Numbered from the stretch's first letter, positions 30,344 to 39,759 are shown. The stretch is 64,000 nt of DNA from Staphylococcus equorum (GCF_001747895.1 NZ_LNNB01000026.1:25100-89099); one strand, 5' to 3'. Numbers and translations: made by a program. The notes: a model not told the origin generated them from the sequence alone.

Positions 30344-31120
30344 ATGGTCAAAGATAAAGTAGTCATTATTACAGGTGCGGCAAGTGGTATCGGTTTAGGG
30401 ATTGCAAGAGTGTTTTTAGAAAATGGTGCTAAAGTCGTGTTAGCTGATTTAAATAATGAAAAGTTAGCTCAAGAAACGCATGATTTGAAAGACCAAGGTT
30501 ACGATTGCATGCCAGTTCAAGTAGATGTCACTGACGAAGTAGCAGTTAAGAATATGGTAGATGTAACTGTAGCAAAGTATGGTCGTTTAGACATTTTATT
30601 TAATAACGCAGGTTTACAACATGTTGAAAGTATCGAATCATTCCCAACTGACAAGTTCAGACAAATGATTGATATCATGTTAACTGGCAGTTTTATTGGT
30701 ACAAAATATGCATTGCCGATTATGAAAGAACAACAATTTGGTCGTATATTAAATATGGCTTCAATTAATGGCGTGATTGGTTTTGCTGGAAAAGCAGCCT
30801 ATAACAGCGCTAAACACGGCATTATCGGTTTAACAAAAGTCTCAGCTTTGGAAACGGCGGCGGAGGGCATTACAGTCAATGCGATTTGTCCTGGCTACAT
30901 AGATACGCCACTCGTACGTAATCAAATGGCAGATTTAGCTAAAGATAGAGGCGTCGACGTAGAGCAAGTGTTAGAAGACGTGTTATATCCATTGATTCCA
31001 CAAAAACGTTTATTAGATATTAAAGATATCGCCGATTATGCATTATTCTTGTGTAGTGACAGCGCTAAAAGTGTTACCGGACAAGCTATTTTAATAGATG
31101 GTGGTTATACTGTTCAATAA
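30344..31120 (+). CDS. bdhA: D-3-hydroxybutyrate dehydrogenase (SDR)
   Basis: A short-chain dehydrogenase of 258 residues: Rossmann motif TGAASGIGLG, NNAG near residue 87, and catalytic Ser140, Tyr153 and Lys157. LVRNQMADLAKDRGV and the overall similarity favour NAD-dependent 3-hydroxybutyrate dehydrogenase, and the CoA-transferase neighbours agree. The ATG at 30344 is preferred over the GTG at 30335. It is the last gene of the ketone-body operon, which would feed acetoacetyl-CoA to thiolase encoded elsewhere. Confidence 0.85.
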   Translation: MVKDKVVIITGAASGIGLGIARVFLENGAKVVLADLNNEKLAQETHDLKDQGYDCMPVQVDVTDEVAVKNMVDVTVAKYGRLDILFNNAGLQHVESIESFPTDKFRQMIDIMLTGSFIGTKYALPIMKEQQFGRILNMASINGVIGFAGKAAYNSAKHGIIGLTKVSALETAAEGITVNAICPGYIDTPLVRNQMADLAKDRGVDVEQVLEDVLYPLIPQKRLLDIKDIADYALFLCSDSAKSVTGQAILIDGGYTVQ

Positions 31121-31227
31121 TTAAAAGATATAAATAATATTTAATCTTAATTCAGTGATAATTTTCAATAAAAATATGTTACGTTATAGATAACTTAATA
31201 TATTGATGACTTGAGGGTGAATTACTG

Positions 31228-31647
31228 ATGAAAGGTCCAGACGCAAATGATACAAGTTGGATATCTATTATTTTTACCATTGCTTGTCTTGCAATGTCAG
31301 AAATACTAGAAAATAGTTTGTATAATAAACTGCTCACTGCAGTTACGATTTTAATATTGATTTTTATTGTAATTCGCAGATTGAAAGTGACTTTATATGA
31401 TATACAAACACAAGATGACAATATAAACACGTTTATGAGTGTGAAAGCTGACTATTGGATTTTATACGTTAAAGATATGATTGCTTATGGACTGATGGCA
31501 GCAATCTTTTTTGACTTTTTATTTATAAAAAATAGTTTGGCGTGGCTTATATTATTGATAATCGTCATTTTATTTGGACTCTTAATACTATTCGAGAATA
31601 AATTTGAAAAGAAAACCGACATTCTTGAAACAAATGATACGGAATAG
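31228..31647 (+). CDS. Small membrane protein, unknown function
   Basis: A 139-residue protein with four hydrophobic segments (about residues 10-25, 33-49, 83-101 and 103-123) and charged ends; the loop in the middle contains KVTLYDIQTQDDN. I do not recognise a family. GAGGGTGA lies upstream of the ATG. It ends nine bases before the ornithine cyclodeaminase homologue and may be co-transcribed with it. Confidence 0.7.
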   Translation: MKGPDANDTSWISIIFTIACLAMSEILENSLYNKLLTAVTILILIFIVIRRLKVTLYDIQTQDDNINTFMSVKADYWILYVKDMIAYGLMAAIFFDFLFIKNSLAWLILLIIVILFGLLILFENKFEKKTDILETNDTE

Positions 31648-31656
31648 AGGTGTTTT

Positions 31657-32619
31657 ATGCTTTTTATAAGTGAAGAAGAACAAGCACAATTATTAGATAT
31701 GTCAGAAATTGTTGAAGCAGTAGCGGAATCCCTATGTGCATATTCAGAGGGTAAGACTGATACACCTTTGCGCTATTCGTTACCTTTTAATGAAGATAAC
31801 CGTTATCTCGTGATGCCGGCATTATCAGATGAATTGAAGATTGTCGGACTTAAGACAGTGACCGTGGCGCCCAATAATACTAAAGTCGGCAAGAAAACCA
31901 TCGTAGGTTCTGTTATTTTATCCGATTATGAAACGGGTGAAACACTAGCGGTACTCGAGGGATCTTATTTAACGAAGATACGCACAGGTGCGATATCAGG
32001 TGTGGCAACGAAATACCTTGCACGTGAAGACGCTAAAAGCTTATGTGTCATAGGCACAGGTGATCAAGCGGAAGGTCTTATTAAAGCAGTCCTCGCCGTA
32101 AGAGCGATTGACCGTATTCAGTTTTACAATCGCACGTATGAAAAAGCTGTGACCTTTGCTGAACAAGTACAAAGTGCATATCCAAATCTAGATTTAGCAG
32201 TGTTTGATAACGTAGAAGAGGCAATAGAAGACGCGGACGTCATCGTAACTGCTACCAATGCAACAGAACCAGTATTTCATAAGCGTTTAGCGCCAGGCGT
32301 TCACTTAAATGCTGTCGGTTCCTTTAAACCAGATATGCAAGAATTACCATCTCAAGCCATTGCTGATGCTGACAAGGTTGTTGTAGAAGCCGTAGAAGCG
32401 GCCATGGAAGAAACAGGAGACTTAATTAATCCCGTAGCAGAAGGTGTATTTAAGGCAGATGTTTTATACGGCGAACTCGGGAACATTGTTTCTGCAAAAT
32501 TAGAAGGCAGACTATCAAAAGATGAAATTACGATTTTCAAATCCGTAGGCGTAGCCATCGTTGATATCGTAGTAGCCAATTACTTTTATCAAAGATTATT
32601 GGAACAACAAAGTGAATAA
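31657..32619 (+). CDS. Ornithine cyclodeaminase / mu-crystallin family protein
   Basis: A 320-residue NAD(P)-binding enzyme of the OCD/mu-crystallin family, which includes ornithine cyclodeaminase, alanine dehydrogenase and imine reductases. LEGSYLTKIRTGAISGVATKYLAR contains the substrate-binding Lys and Arg, and CVIGTGDQAEGLIKA is the dinucleotide motif. The C-terminal GELGNIVSAKLEGRL is also typical. GAGGTG precedes the ATG. A terminator follows. The exact substrate is unclear because the family is catalytically diverse. Confidence 0.85.
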   Translation: MLFISEEEQAQLLDMSEIVEAVAESLCAYSEGKTDTPLRYSLPFNEDNRYLVMPALSDELKIVGLKTVTVAPNNTKVGKKTIVGSVILSDYETGETLAVLEGSYLTKIRTGAISGVATKYLAREDAKSLCVIGTGDQAEGLIKAVLAVRAIDRIQFYNRTYEKAVTFAEQVQSAYPNLDLAVFDNVEEAIEDADVIVTATNATEPVFHKRLAPGVHLNAVGSFKPDMQELPSQAIADADKVVVEAVEAAMEETGDLINPVAEGVFKADVLYGELGNIVSAKLEGRLSKDEITIFKSVGVAIVDIVVANYFYQRLLEQQSE

Positions 32620-32622
32620 ATC

Positions 32623-32659
32623 AAAAAATGACTATCATTAACTTGATAGTCATTTTTTG
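32623..32659 (+). terminator. Terminator after the OCD-family gene
   Basis: AAAAAATGACTATCA pairs with TGATAGTCATTTTTT across a short loop; the T-rich arm serves as the tail, and the stem could also act on the opposite strand. Confidence 0.9.
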
Positions 32660-32818
32660 ATTCGTATAATATAAAGGGAATTTTTGATATACTTAAGATT
32701 AATACAAACTTTGCAAAATACATATACTATTTACAAAGTTTACAATTTATTTTAAATAAGAAATAGATGCTTTTAAAAAGGGGAGTAAAGAATAATTTAA
32801 ACTAATGGGGGAAATAAA

Positions 32819-33754
32819 ATGAAAATATTAATTACAGGCGGCGCAGGTTTTATAGGTTCACATTTAGCAGAGTATTTTATTAATAGTAATTACGAGGTTT
32901 TTATTTTAGATAATTTAAGTACTGGTCATCGCTCTAATGTATCGTTCATTGATGATTTACATTTTATTGAAAATGATGTAACTAATAAAACACTTGTTCA
33001 AGACCTTATAAAGAAAGAACAATTTGATATTGTCATTCATTTAGCTGCTGTTGTAAGTGTAGTAGAAACAATAAATAACCCGATACTTTCTCAAAAGGTT
33101 AATATCGATGGCACACTTAATATCTTAGAAGCTAATAGACAGTATAATGAGAATCTCAAAAAATTCGTTTTTGCTTCTTCAGCTGCAGTATATGGGAACA
33201 CTAAAGGTTTACCGAAACAAGTCGAAACATTTATAGATCCAGAATCACCTTACGCAATAGAAAAGTATGCAGGTGAACAATATACGAAATTGTATAATAA
33301 ATTATATGGCTTACCTACGACAGCATTAAGATTCTTTAATATATACGGTCCGAGACAAGATCCAAGCTCACCATATTCAGGGGTATTATCAATTATGCAT
33401 AATAAATTCCAAAATGATGAAGCATTTAAATTCTTTGGCGATGGTGAACAAACAAGAGATTTTGTATATGTGAAAGATTTAGTTCAAGCTGTATCCATTG
33501 TCATTAACAGTGCTAATGCGAACGGTGGAATTTATAATTTAGGTACTGGCAAACCATTGTCGTTACTTCAAATGTTTGATGAATTCAAAAAAATATATTC
33601 TAAAACGATTGATTACAGTTTTACTGAAGCAAGAAGTGGGGACATTAAACATTCTTATGCAGAAATTGATGATTTGAAAGCATTAGGTTATACACCAAAA
33701 TATAGTGTAGAAGAAGGCTTGAAAGAGTATATCAACTACACTGATAATAATTAA
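32819..33754 (+). CDS. NAD-dependent sugar-nucleotide epimerase
   Basis: An extended short-chain dehydrogenase (311 residues) of the UDP-glucose/UDP-GlcNAc 4-epimerase type. GGAGFIGSHL binds NAD, SSAAVYG holds the catalytic serine region, and Tyr145/Lys149 form the YxxxK pair in SPYAIEKYAGE. RFFNIYGPRQDP is also characteristic. It would supply a UDP-hexose or UDP-HexNAc epimer for polymer synthesis. GGGGG precedes the ATG, and the next gene, a glycerophosphotransferase/GT4 fusion, starts 25 bases downstream, so they are likely one operon. Confidence 0.88.
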   Translation: MKILITGGAGFIGSHLAEYFINSNYEVFILDNLSTGHRSNVSFIDDLHFIENDVTNKTLVQDLIKKEQFDIVIHLAAVVSVVETINNPILSQKVNIDGTLNILEANRQYNENLKKFVFASSAAVYGNTKGLPKQVETFIDPESPYAIEKYAGEQYTKLYNKLYGLPTTALRFFNIYGPRQDPSSPYSGVLSIMHNKFQNDEAFKFFGDGEQTRDFVYVKDLVQAVSIVINSANANGGIYNLGTGKPLSLLQMFDEFKKIYSKTIDYSFTEARSGDIKHSYAEIDDLKALGYTPKYSVEEGLKEYINYTDNN

Positions 33755-33779
33755 AAAACTGGAGAATGGGAGTGAGATA

Positions 33780-36293
33780 ATGCAAAAAGTAAAAAAAATT
33801 ATATTGAATCAAGCAAAACGGAAATTAAAATTTCTATTAGATCCAGTGAAGTTAAAAGCTAGAAGCAGATACACCCGCAATGTGATGCATTATGCAAAAT
33901 TATATAAAAATACTGAAGTAGATGAGCATTTTGTAATGTATCAAGTGCGAGATGGAAAAAGCATGACTGATAGTCCATATGCTATTTTCAACTATTTAAT
34001 TCATGATAAGTCATTTGGAAAGTATCAGCATATATGGATTGTTAGTACACAAGCTCAGCAAAAAGCATATGCGAAAAAATATTGTAAGCAAAAAAATATA
34101 AAATTTATTATTAAAGAAAGCGAAGACTACTTATATTATTTAACTAAATGTAAGTATTTAATTAACAATGCGACTTTTCCAGCTTACTTCACTAAAAAAC
34201 CAGAGCAAATTTATGTTAATACATGGCATGGTACACCATTAAAATTAATGGGACTTGATATAAAAGATAATTTGATAGAGACACAAAATACGATAAAAAA
34301 CTTTTTGAGTTCAGATTATCTTATTTCTCCCAATAGACACACTACAGAAATATTTGAAAATGCGTTTAAATTACAAGGCCTAAATGAAGAAGCAATCTTA
34401 GAAGTTGGTTATCCTAGAATTGATGCTACGTTTAATACCGATGAAAAAGAAGTGAAAAGAAAGTTGAAAAAACAGGGTATTAATGTGAGTAGTGATCCGA
34501 TATTGTTGTTTTCACCAACATGGCGAGGGGCAGCCGTACATAATCCTGAAGATACATTAGAAGAAACCTTAGAAACAGTTAAAATATTGAATGAAACAAC
34601 TAAGTACCAAGTGCTCTTAAAAGTGCATCCATTTATATTTGATAAAGCAAAAAATAATAAAAAATTAAAACCATATTTAGTGAATGATGGGTTTGATACT
34701 AATGAATTGTTAAGCGTTGTTGATTTGCTTGTGACAGACTATTCTAGTATATTCTTCGATTTTTTAGTTACAGATAAACCGATTATTTTCTATACACCAG
34801 ACTATGAAGCGTATGAAGAAAGTAGAGGTCTGTATTTAGACGTAGACACTTTGCCCGGACCTTCTATACATACAACAGAAGCATTGGTTGAAGCGATTCA
34901 GAACGAAAAAACGGTTTTACCTAATTACCAAAAGAACTATGAGACTTATAAAGCACAGTTCGTTAATTTAGATGATGGACATGTGACAGAACGTGTTGTA
35001 AATCAAGTGTTTAATAATATTAAAAAGCCAAATGAAGAAGATGTACAACCAAAGAAAAGTATCCTAATTTATCCTGGTGGTATGAAGCCTAATGGAATCA
35101 CGACATCAATCAATAATTTGTTAGAAAATATTAATTATGATCAATATGATGTAACTATTTTCACTCAATTGAGCAAAAATAAAGATGCTATTGAAAACAT
35201 TAAAAATATTAATGAAAATGTTAGAGTTGTTTTGCGTAAAGGGCCATTATTAGCTACGACAACCGAATATTATAGAAATAAATTAGTACAAAATCGTAGT
35301 CTTAGAACGAAATTTGAAGAGAAAATATATCCAGATAATTTATATAAACGAGAATTCAGAAAAATATTTGGGAATTCAAAGTTTGATGTTGCTATTGATT
35401 TCAGTGGTTATGCGATGTTTTGGTCAGAATTAGTAATAGCAAGTGAAGCTAAAACAAAGCTCGTATATTTACACAGCGATATGAAAATGGATATGGAACG
35501 TACAGTTAATGGTTTGAGACCACATTATGTTAATTTAAAAGGAATTATGTCAATGTACCCATTGTTTGACAAATTAGTGAGTGTATCTGAAGTAACAAAA
35601 GACGAAAATCTGAAAAAGATAGGAAACAATAAAACAAATGAGAAGTATAAAGCAGCAGTTAATACAATCAATCTAGAAAAAATTAATGATCAAGTCAATG
35701 ATGATAATGATATCTTTATGAAGAATGGGGAAAGAGTGATTGTTAGGCAAATAGATAAGCATATATCAAGTGTACCTTTCCATGAAAAGGATTACAAAGT
35801 TATGGCTATGGGACGTTTATCTCCTGAAAAGGGATTTGATAATTTAATTAAGTCATTTGAAGAAATAGTTAAAAATAATCCTTCTACAAAATTATATATC
35901 TTAGGCGACGGCCCTCTAAAAAATCAATTAAACAAATTAATAATATCATTGAATTTAACGGAAAATATATTCTTAATGGGACAAAAGAGAAATCCGTTTT
36001 ATATTATGAAAGAATGTGATTTATTTGTTTTGCCGTCATATTATGAAGGACAGTCAATGGTACTATTAGAAGCTTTAACAATTGGAATAAACGTACTTGC
36101 TTCAGATATTCCAGCGAATCAATATGTCTTAGACTATGGAAAATACGGAATGTTAAGTGACAACGACGCTGAAACCTTAACAACTAGCATTCAACAATTT
36201 ATAGACAATGATACGAATGAATATGCTGAATTTGATGCTGAAATTTACAACAAAGATGCAATTAATCAATTTTATAATTTATTTAGAAATTAA
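33780..36293 (+). CDS. CDP-glycerol glycerophosphotransferase / GT4 glycosyltransferase fusion
   Basis: An 837-residue protein with the modules in the opposite order to the other fusions here. The N-terminal 410 residues are a TagF/TarF-type domain (TWHGTPLKLMG near 148, SPTWRG near 244, KVHPF near 280, VTDYSSIFFD near 318). The C-terminal 410 residues are a GT-B glycosyltransferase of family 4, with GRLSPEKGFDNLI near 678, ILGDGP, and the nucleotide-sugar-binding EGQSMVLLEA (Glu-x7-Glu) near 755. GGGAGTGAG precedes the ATG. It should be cytoplasmic and alternate polyol phosphate and sugar transfer on a wall polymer, which is inference from the modules. Operon with the epimerase. Confidence 0.85.
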   Translation: MQKVKKIILNQAKRKLKFLLDPVKLKARSRYTRNVMHYAKLYKNTEVDEHFVMYQVRDGKSMTDSPYAIFNYLIHDKSFGKYQHIWIVSTQAQQKAYAKKYCKQKNIKFIIKESEDYLYYLTKCKYLINNATFPAYFTKKPEQIYVNTWHGTPLKLMGLDIKDNLIETQNTIKNFLSSDYLISPNRHTTEIFENAFKLQGLNEEAILEVGYPRIDATFNTDEKEVKRKLKKQGINVSSDPILLFSPTWRGAAVHNPEDTLEETLETVKILNETTKYQVLLKVHPFIFDKAKNNKKLKPYLVNDGFDTNELLSVVDLLVTDYSSIFFDFLVTDKPIIFYTPDYEAYEESRGLYLDVDTLPGPSIHTTEALVEAIQNEKTVLPNYQKNYETYKAQFVNLDDGHVTERVVNQVFNNIKKPNEEDVQPKKSILIYPGGMKPNGITTSINNLLENINYDQYDVTIFTQLSKNKDAIENIKNINENVRVVLRKGPLLATTTEYYRNKLVQNRSLRTKFEEKIYPDNLYKREFRKIFGNSKFDVAIDFSGYAMFWSELVIASEAKTKLVYLHSDMKMDMERTVNGLRPHYVNLKGIMSMYPLFDKLVSVSEVTKDENLKKIGNNKTNEKYKAAVNTINLEKINDQVNDDNDIFMKNGERVIVRQIDKHISSVPFHEKDYKVMAMGRLSPEKGFDNLIKSFEEIVKNNPSTKLYILGDGPLKNQLNKLIISLNLTENIFLMGQKRNPFYIMKECDLFVLPSYYEGQSMVLLEALTIGINVLASDIPANQYVLDYGKYGMLSDNDAETLTTSIQQFIDNDTNEYAEFDAEIYNKDAINQFYNLFRN

Positions 36294-36300
36294 ATTAAGT

Positions 36301-36332
36301 GGCAGATGTGTAAAAACATCTGTCATTTTTTA
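36301..36332 (+). terminator. Terminator between two transferase genes
   Basis: GGCAGATGT (36301-36309) pairs with ACATCTGTC (36316-36324), followed by ATTTTTTAT. It separates the epimerase operon from the next transferase gene, possibly with read-through. Confidence 0.75.
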
Positions 36333-36358
36333 TAAATCTATAGTAGGGGGTGATATAT

Positions 36359-38293
36359 ATGCAAATCTTTAGTGATTCAGAAAATATTATGATTAAAGAT
36401 TTGGAGGAAGAGTTATTGTTTCTTAAAAAAGATGATAACTATTTGCCACTAAATAAAGAAAACCAAATATTTATGATTTCTTTAAATGAACTAAAACATT
36501 TTTTTGAAATTGAAAACAGTCCTTGTCATATTGTAAATAAGGAAGGGAATCCGCTTAAAGTAAGTCATCTAACATCCAACATACTATTTAAGGATAATTC
36601 ATATTTAGAAGATAAAGATGGAAATTATTATGTTTATATAGATAGTAATGAGGTTCTAACAATTGTTTTTAAAACAAAGCCTTCTATATTTAATTTTTAT
36701 AATAAAGATTGTGAAATAATTGATATATCCAAGGATAATAGCGCATTTTCATTGCAGTTTACATGTAAATATTTTAAACCAACTGTAGTTAAAGGACATA
36801 TTAAAGTTCGCAATCAAAAAATAGTCATACCATTTAAAGCAAGCTCGTTTGAGGTCATAGAAAAGCGACCTCATCTATTTCAAGTTGTCGCTAATATAAA
36901 GATTGATTCGAATGTGATTCAGCAGTTAATAAAAAAATTTAAAGATATTAATAATTATAATACAGAAGCTTATGATCTCCATTTTAGTTACGAAATTCAA
37001 GAAATGCCTTTATCAACTTATGGACCAAGGATTAAGGCGACACATGAAGCACTTTTTGAACATAAAGATGAGCTGTGGGGAGAATTTGATGATAATAAAA
37101 TGTGTTTATTCAAACTGTATGCGACAGGAAATGGAAACTTATCATGTAGAATATTTATAGTGCCGAAACTTACTTATAGGTATTACAAAAATATGAAAAG
37201 TAATAAAGTGAAGATGAAAAACAATGAGAAACCTATTGTCATTTGCGTTGAGTATCCAGAAAAAGCACAAGATAATGGATTTGTATTTTTTAAATATTTA
37301 ATAGAACATTATAGTGAAAAATTTAATATCTATTATTTATTAACTGATAATAGTAAAGATATAGAGAATACAATAGGATATGAACGTAATATAATTCAAT
37401 ACCAATCCATACAACATTTAAAATTATTAGAACAAGCAGATGTCATTATTCATTCGCATACGCCTAATTACGTTTTACCATATTTTACAAATTATTTTGA
37501 AAATATGGTAAAGAGCAAAAATAAAGTTTTTCTACAACATGGCATTATTGCTTCGAGAAATGTTAGTGATATATACGGAAGGAAAGAAACAAATGAATTC
37601 ACCAATTTATTTGTAGTATCTTCTGAAAGAGAAAAAAGAAAAGTTGTAGAAAATTATAATTATCCAGAAGCAGATGTAATTATTACAGGATTAGCAAGAT
37701 TCGATGATATTATTATTCATAGGAATTCACCGATATTTACAAAAAAAAGTATATTAATTATGCCAACTTGGCGCAAAGAATTAACTCAATATACAGAAAC
37801 ACAATTTAAAGAAAGTGAATTTTTCAAAGCGTATAATTCAGTATTAAATAATAAAATAATAGCAAGTTTAGTGATGGATGATGATTATAAAATAACTTTT
37901 TATTTACATCGGAATTTACAAAAGTTCTCTCACTTATTTAATACTGAGTATGCCAGTGTTATTAGTGAAGGAGCGAAAAACGTTAATACGTTATTAAAAG
38001 AGAATGAACTGTTAATAACTGATTATTCAAGTGTAGGCTTTGATTTTGCTTTAATGCACAAAAAAGTCATTTATTATAGGCCATCAAGTTTAATAAGTGA
38101 AGAAATGACTGAAGAAAAACAAAGTCTATTACCAGGGGATATTATTAAAAAAGAAACTGATTTATTTAAAGAAATACAGTGCTTAAGGATGAAAGACAAA
38201 TACAAAGAAGATATGAAGGCACTTTATAAATATGAAGATATTCATGCTTGTGAGCGTATAGTTGAAGAAATGATTAAAAGATTTAATATATAA
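36359..38293 (+). CDS. CDP-glycerol glycerophosphotransferase-like protein with beta-rich N-terminus
   Basis: A protein of about 644 residues. The N-terminal 280 residues match no catalytic family I recognise and look beta-rich. The C-terminal 350 residues are a glycerophosphotransferase-like domain of the QHG type: VFLQHGIIASRN near 391, PTWRKE near 467, FYLHRN near 514 and ITDYSSVGFDF near 553. It thus resembles the 965-residue protein upstream without a GT2 module. The ATG at 36359 is chosen over a GTG at 36350 because GTAGGGGG lies just upstream. A very long bidirectional terminator follows. Confidence 0.78.
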   Translation: MQIFSDSENIMIKDLEEELLFLKKDDNYLPLNKENQIFMISLNELKHFFEIENSPCHIVNKEGNPLKVSHLTSNILFKDNSYLEDKDGNYYVYIDSNEVLTIVFKTKPSIFNFYNKDCEIIDISKDNSAFSLQFTCKYFKPTVVKGHIKVRNQKIVIPFKASSFEVIEKRPHLFQVVANIKIDSNVIQQLIKKFKDINNYNTEAYDLHFSYEIQEMPLSTYGPRIKATHEALFEHKDELWGEFDDNKMCLFKLYATGNGNLSCRIFIVPKLTYRYYKNMKSNKVKMKNNEKPIVICVEYPEKAQDNGFVFFKYLIEHYSEKFNIYYLLTDNSKDIENTIGYERNIIQYQSIQHLKLLEQADVIIHSHTPNYVLPYFTNYFENMVKSKNKVFLQHGIIASRNVSDIYGRKETNEFTNLFVVSSEREKRKVVENYNYPEADVIITGLARFDDIIIHRNSPIFTKKSILIMPTWRKELTQYTETQFKESEFFKAYNSVLNNKIIASLVMDDDYKITFYLHRNLQKFSHLFNTEYASVISEGAKNVNTLLKENELLITDYSSVGFDFALMHKKVIYYRPSSLISEEMTEEKQSLLPGDIIKKETDLFKEIQCLRMKDKYKEDMKALYKYEDIHACERIVEEMIKRFNI

Positions 38294-38305
38294 ATGAAAA
38301 TCAGC

Positions 38306-38367
38306 AAAAACAATAGAAAAAACCCGTTCTAAAAATCAACTTTTAGGACGGGTTTTTCTATTGTTTT
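38306..38367. terminator. Very long bidirectional terminator
   Basis: The arms at about 38306-38333 and 38341-38367 pair over roughly 25 bp (AACAATAGAAAAA and ACCCGT with their complements), with A/T runs on both sides, between convergent genes. Confidence 0.95.
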
Positions 38368-38376
38368 AATGTTAAA

Positions 38377-39444
38377 TTAGCTATGATTTTTATAGTTATT
38401 AATAACCATTGATTGTAATGTATTTCTTCCTACAATTACTCTTACGTATGGAATAAAAGATAAGATAATCGCTAAACCAATACAAAAACCTAACGTAAAC
38501 ACAGTCGTCAAAATAAAGAATGGAATTGGGTATGTCACGAATGATGCTAAAGATCTTGAAATATTATCTACAATAATTTGATGTGATAAGTAGATGAAAA
38601 ATGAAATTTCACTGATTAAAAATATAAATACAAGATTAAATTGAGTGAGTTTTTTGGCAACGTATATAACTAATATAAAGCTTACTGCTGAAAATAATAA
38701 TAAATCAAAACGATTAGATTCGTTCAAATGGACATCTAAGTAAAAGAAATTAAAAGCGATATATGAAATAGACATAATCCAAAGAAGTACAATCCATTTT
38801 AAATTATTTTTCAAAAATGCAATAACTGAATCATAGTATTTTCCAAAATAAAATCCAACTATAAAATAAAAAAGCCAATATAAAATAATCGTTCTACTAA
38901 AAAATGGATAGAAATCCCAAAATTCAAGATAGGTTGTACTGTAGTACATTAAATATGAATGTGCAAAACTAATAATAAAAGAAATTAAAAGCATAAATAT
39001 CGGATTAGCTTTGCTTAAAAGTTTATAAAACAAATTATGTAAAATATAGAATTGGAAGATGACCAATACGAACCATCCAAAAAACTTACCTTCTATTACA
39101 ATATTCAAAAAGATATTCCAAAATGAATTATTAGAAGATTCACCTAGGAGCAATTTGAAAGTAACAAACAAGCCAAAAAATAGATATGGTATTAGAATGA
39201 ATTTAGCACGTTTTGCTAAAAAGTTTTTAGGCACTTTATTGGAATATCTCATTCCTAATAAGACTTCAGATAATATGATAAAGCAAGGTGTAGCAAATAA
39301 TAGAACTACTTGTATAAAGCTAACGCTCATTTTTTGAAAATGTGAAATATGGTAATCATTTATAAAACCAGTCATAGTGTGTAAAATCACTATTATTATA
39401 CAAAAAATAGCCCTAGAATATGTAAGTTCCATCTTTCTTTCCAA
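38377..39444 (-). CDS. IcaC-like membrane acyltransferase (acyltransferase 3 family)
   Basis: A 355-residue polytopic protein with about ten membrane segments. It aligns by eye with staphylococcal IcaC along its length: an ELxYxRAIxC start, FATPCFIILSEVLL, FILIPYLFFGLF, a YPFFSRTIILYWLFYFIVGFY-like stretch (split here by residue choice) and FFIYLSHQIIVDN. IcaC modifies or exports poly-N-acetylglucosamine, and recent views favour O-succinylation. No icaA, icaD or icaB is nearby, so this is an orphan paralogue that may acylate a wall polymer. The start is set at a TTG (39444) because GAGAGGAG lies seven bases upstream; a TTG at 39462 overlaps that site. Confidence 0.75.
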   Translation of the reverse strand: MERKMELTYSRAIFCIIIVILHTMTGFINDYHISHFQKMSVSFIQVVLLFATPCFIILSEVLLGMRYSNKVPKNFLAKRAKFILIPYLFFGLFVTFKLLLGESSNNSFWNIFLNIVIEGKFFGWFVLVIFQFYILHNLFYKLLSKANPIFMLLISFIISFAHSYLMYYSTTYLEFWDFYPFFSRTIILYWLFYFIVGFYFGKYYDSVIAFLKNNLKWIVLLWIMSISYIAFNFFYLDVHLNESNRFDLLLFSAVSFILVIYVAKKLTQFNLVFIFLISEISFFIYLSHQIIVDNISRSLASFVTYPIPFFILTTVFTLGFCIGLAIILSFIPYVRVIVGRNTLQSMVINNYKNHS

Positions 39445-39759
39445 AATAAAAACTCCTCTCAAAACATCTTAATAATAAATTAATACTTATAAAAAGTAAA
39501 GTGTATTTATAAAGTGAATATATATAAAACTGATTATTAATGAGTTGTATCATTTTCAAATTAGAAAATATTGATTCTATAATAAAACACAAATAAATTA
39601 TTAAGAGTTATAAAAAGTGAGAAAAGTGTTTAATCATAGGTTGTATTAGAAGTGAAAAGTCATACTAAAATCCCTTTTTACTTCACCCCAATACTCACTT
39701 AAGGTATGATATTTATTATTAATAGTAAATACATTCTAAAAATGGGAAGGGAAATTTAT
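39445..39759. other. AT-rich divergent intergenic region
   Basis: About 300 bases between the minus-strand acyltransferase gene and the plus-strand esterase gene. No gene, structured RNA or clear consensus promoter was recognised. Confidence 0.5.

Noticed and set aside
38377..39444. Part of an ica biofilm operon
   Set aside because: No icaA, icaD, icaB or icaR gene is adjacent; only an IcaC-like protein is present.
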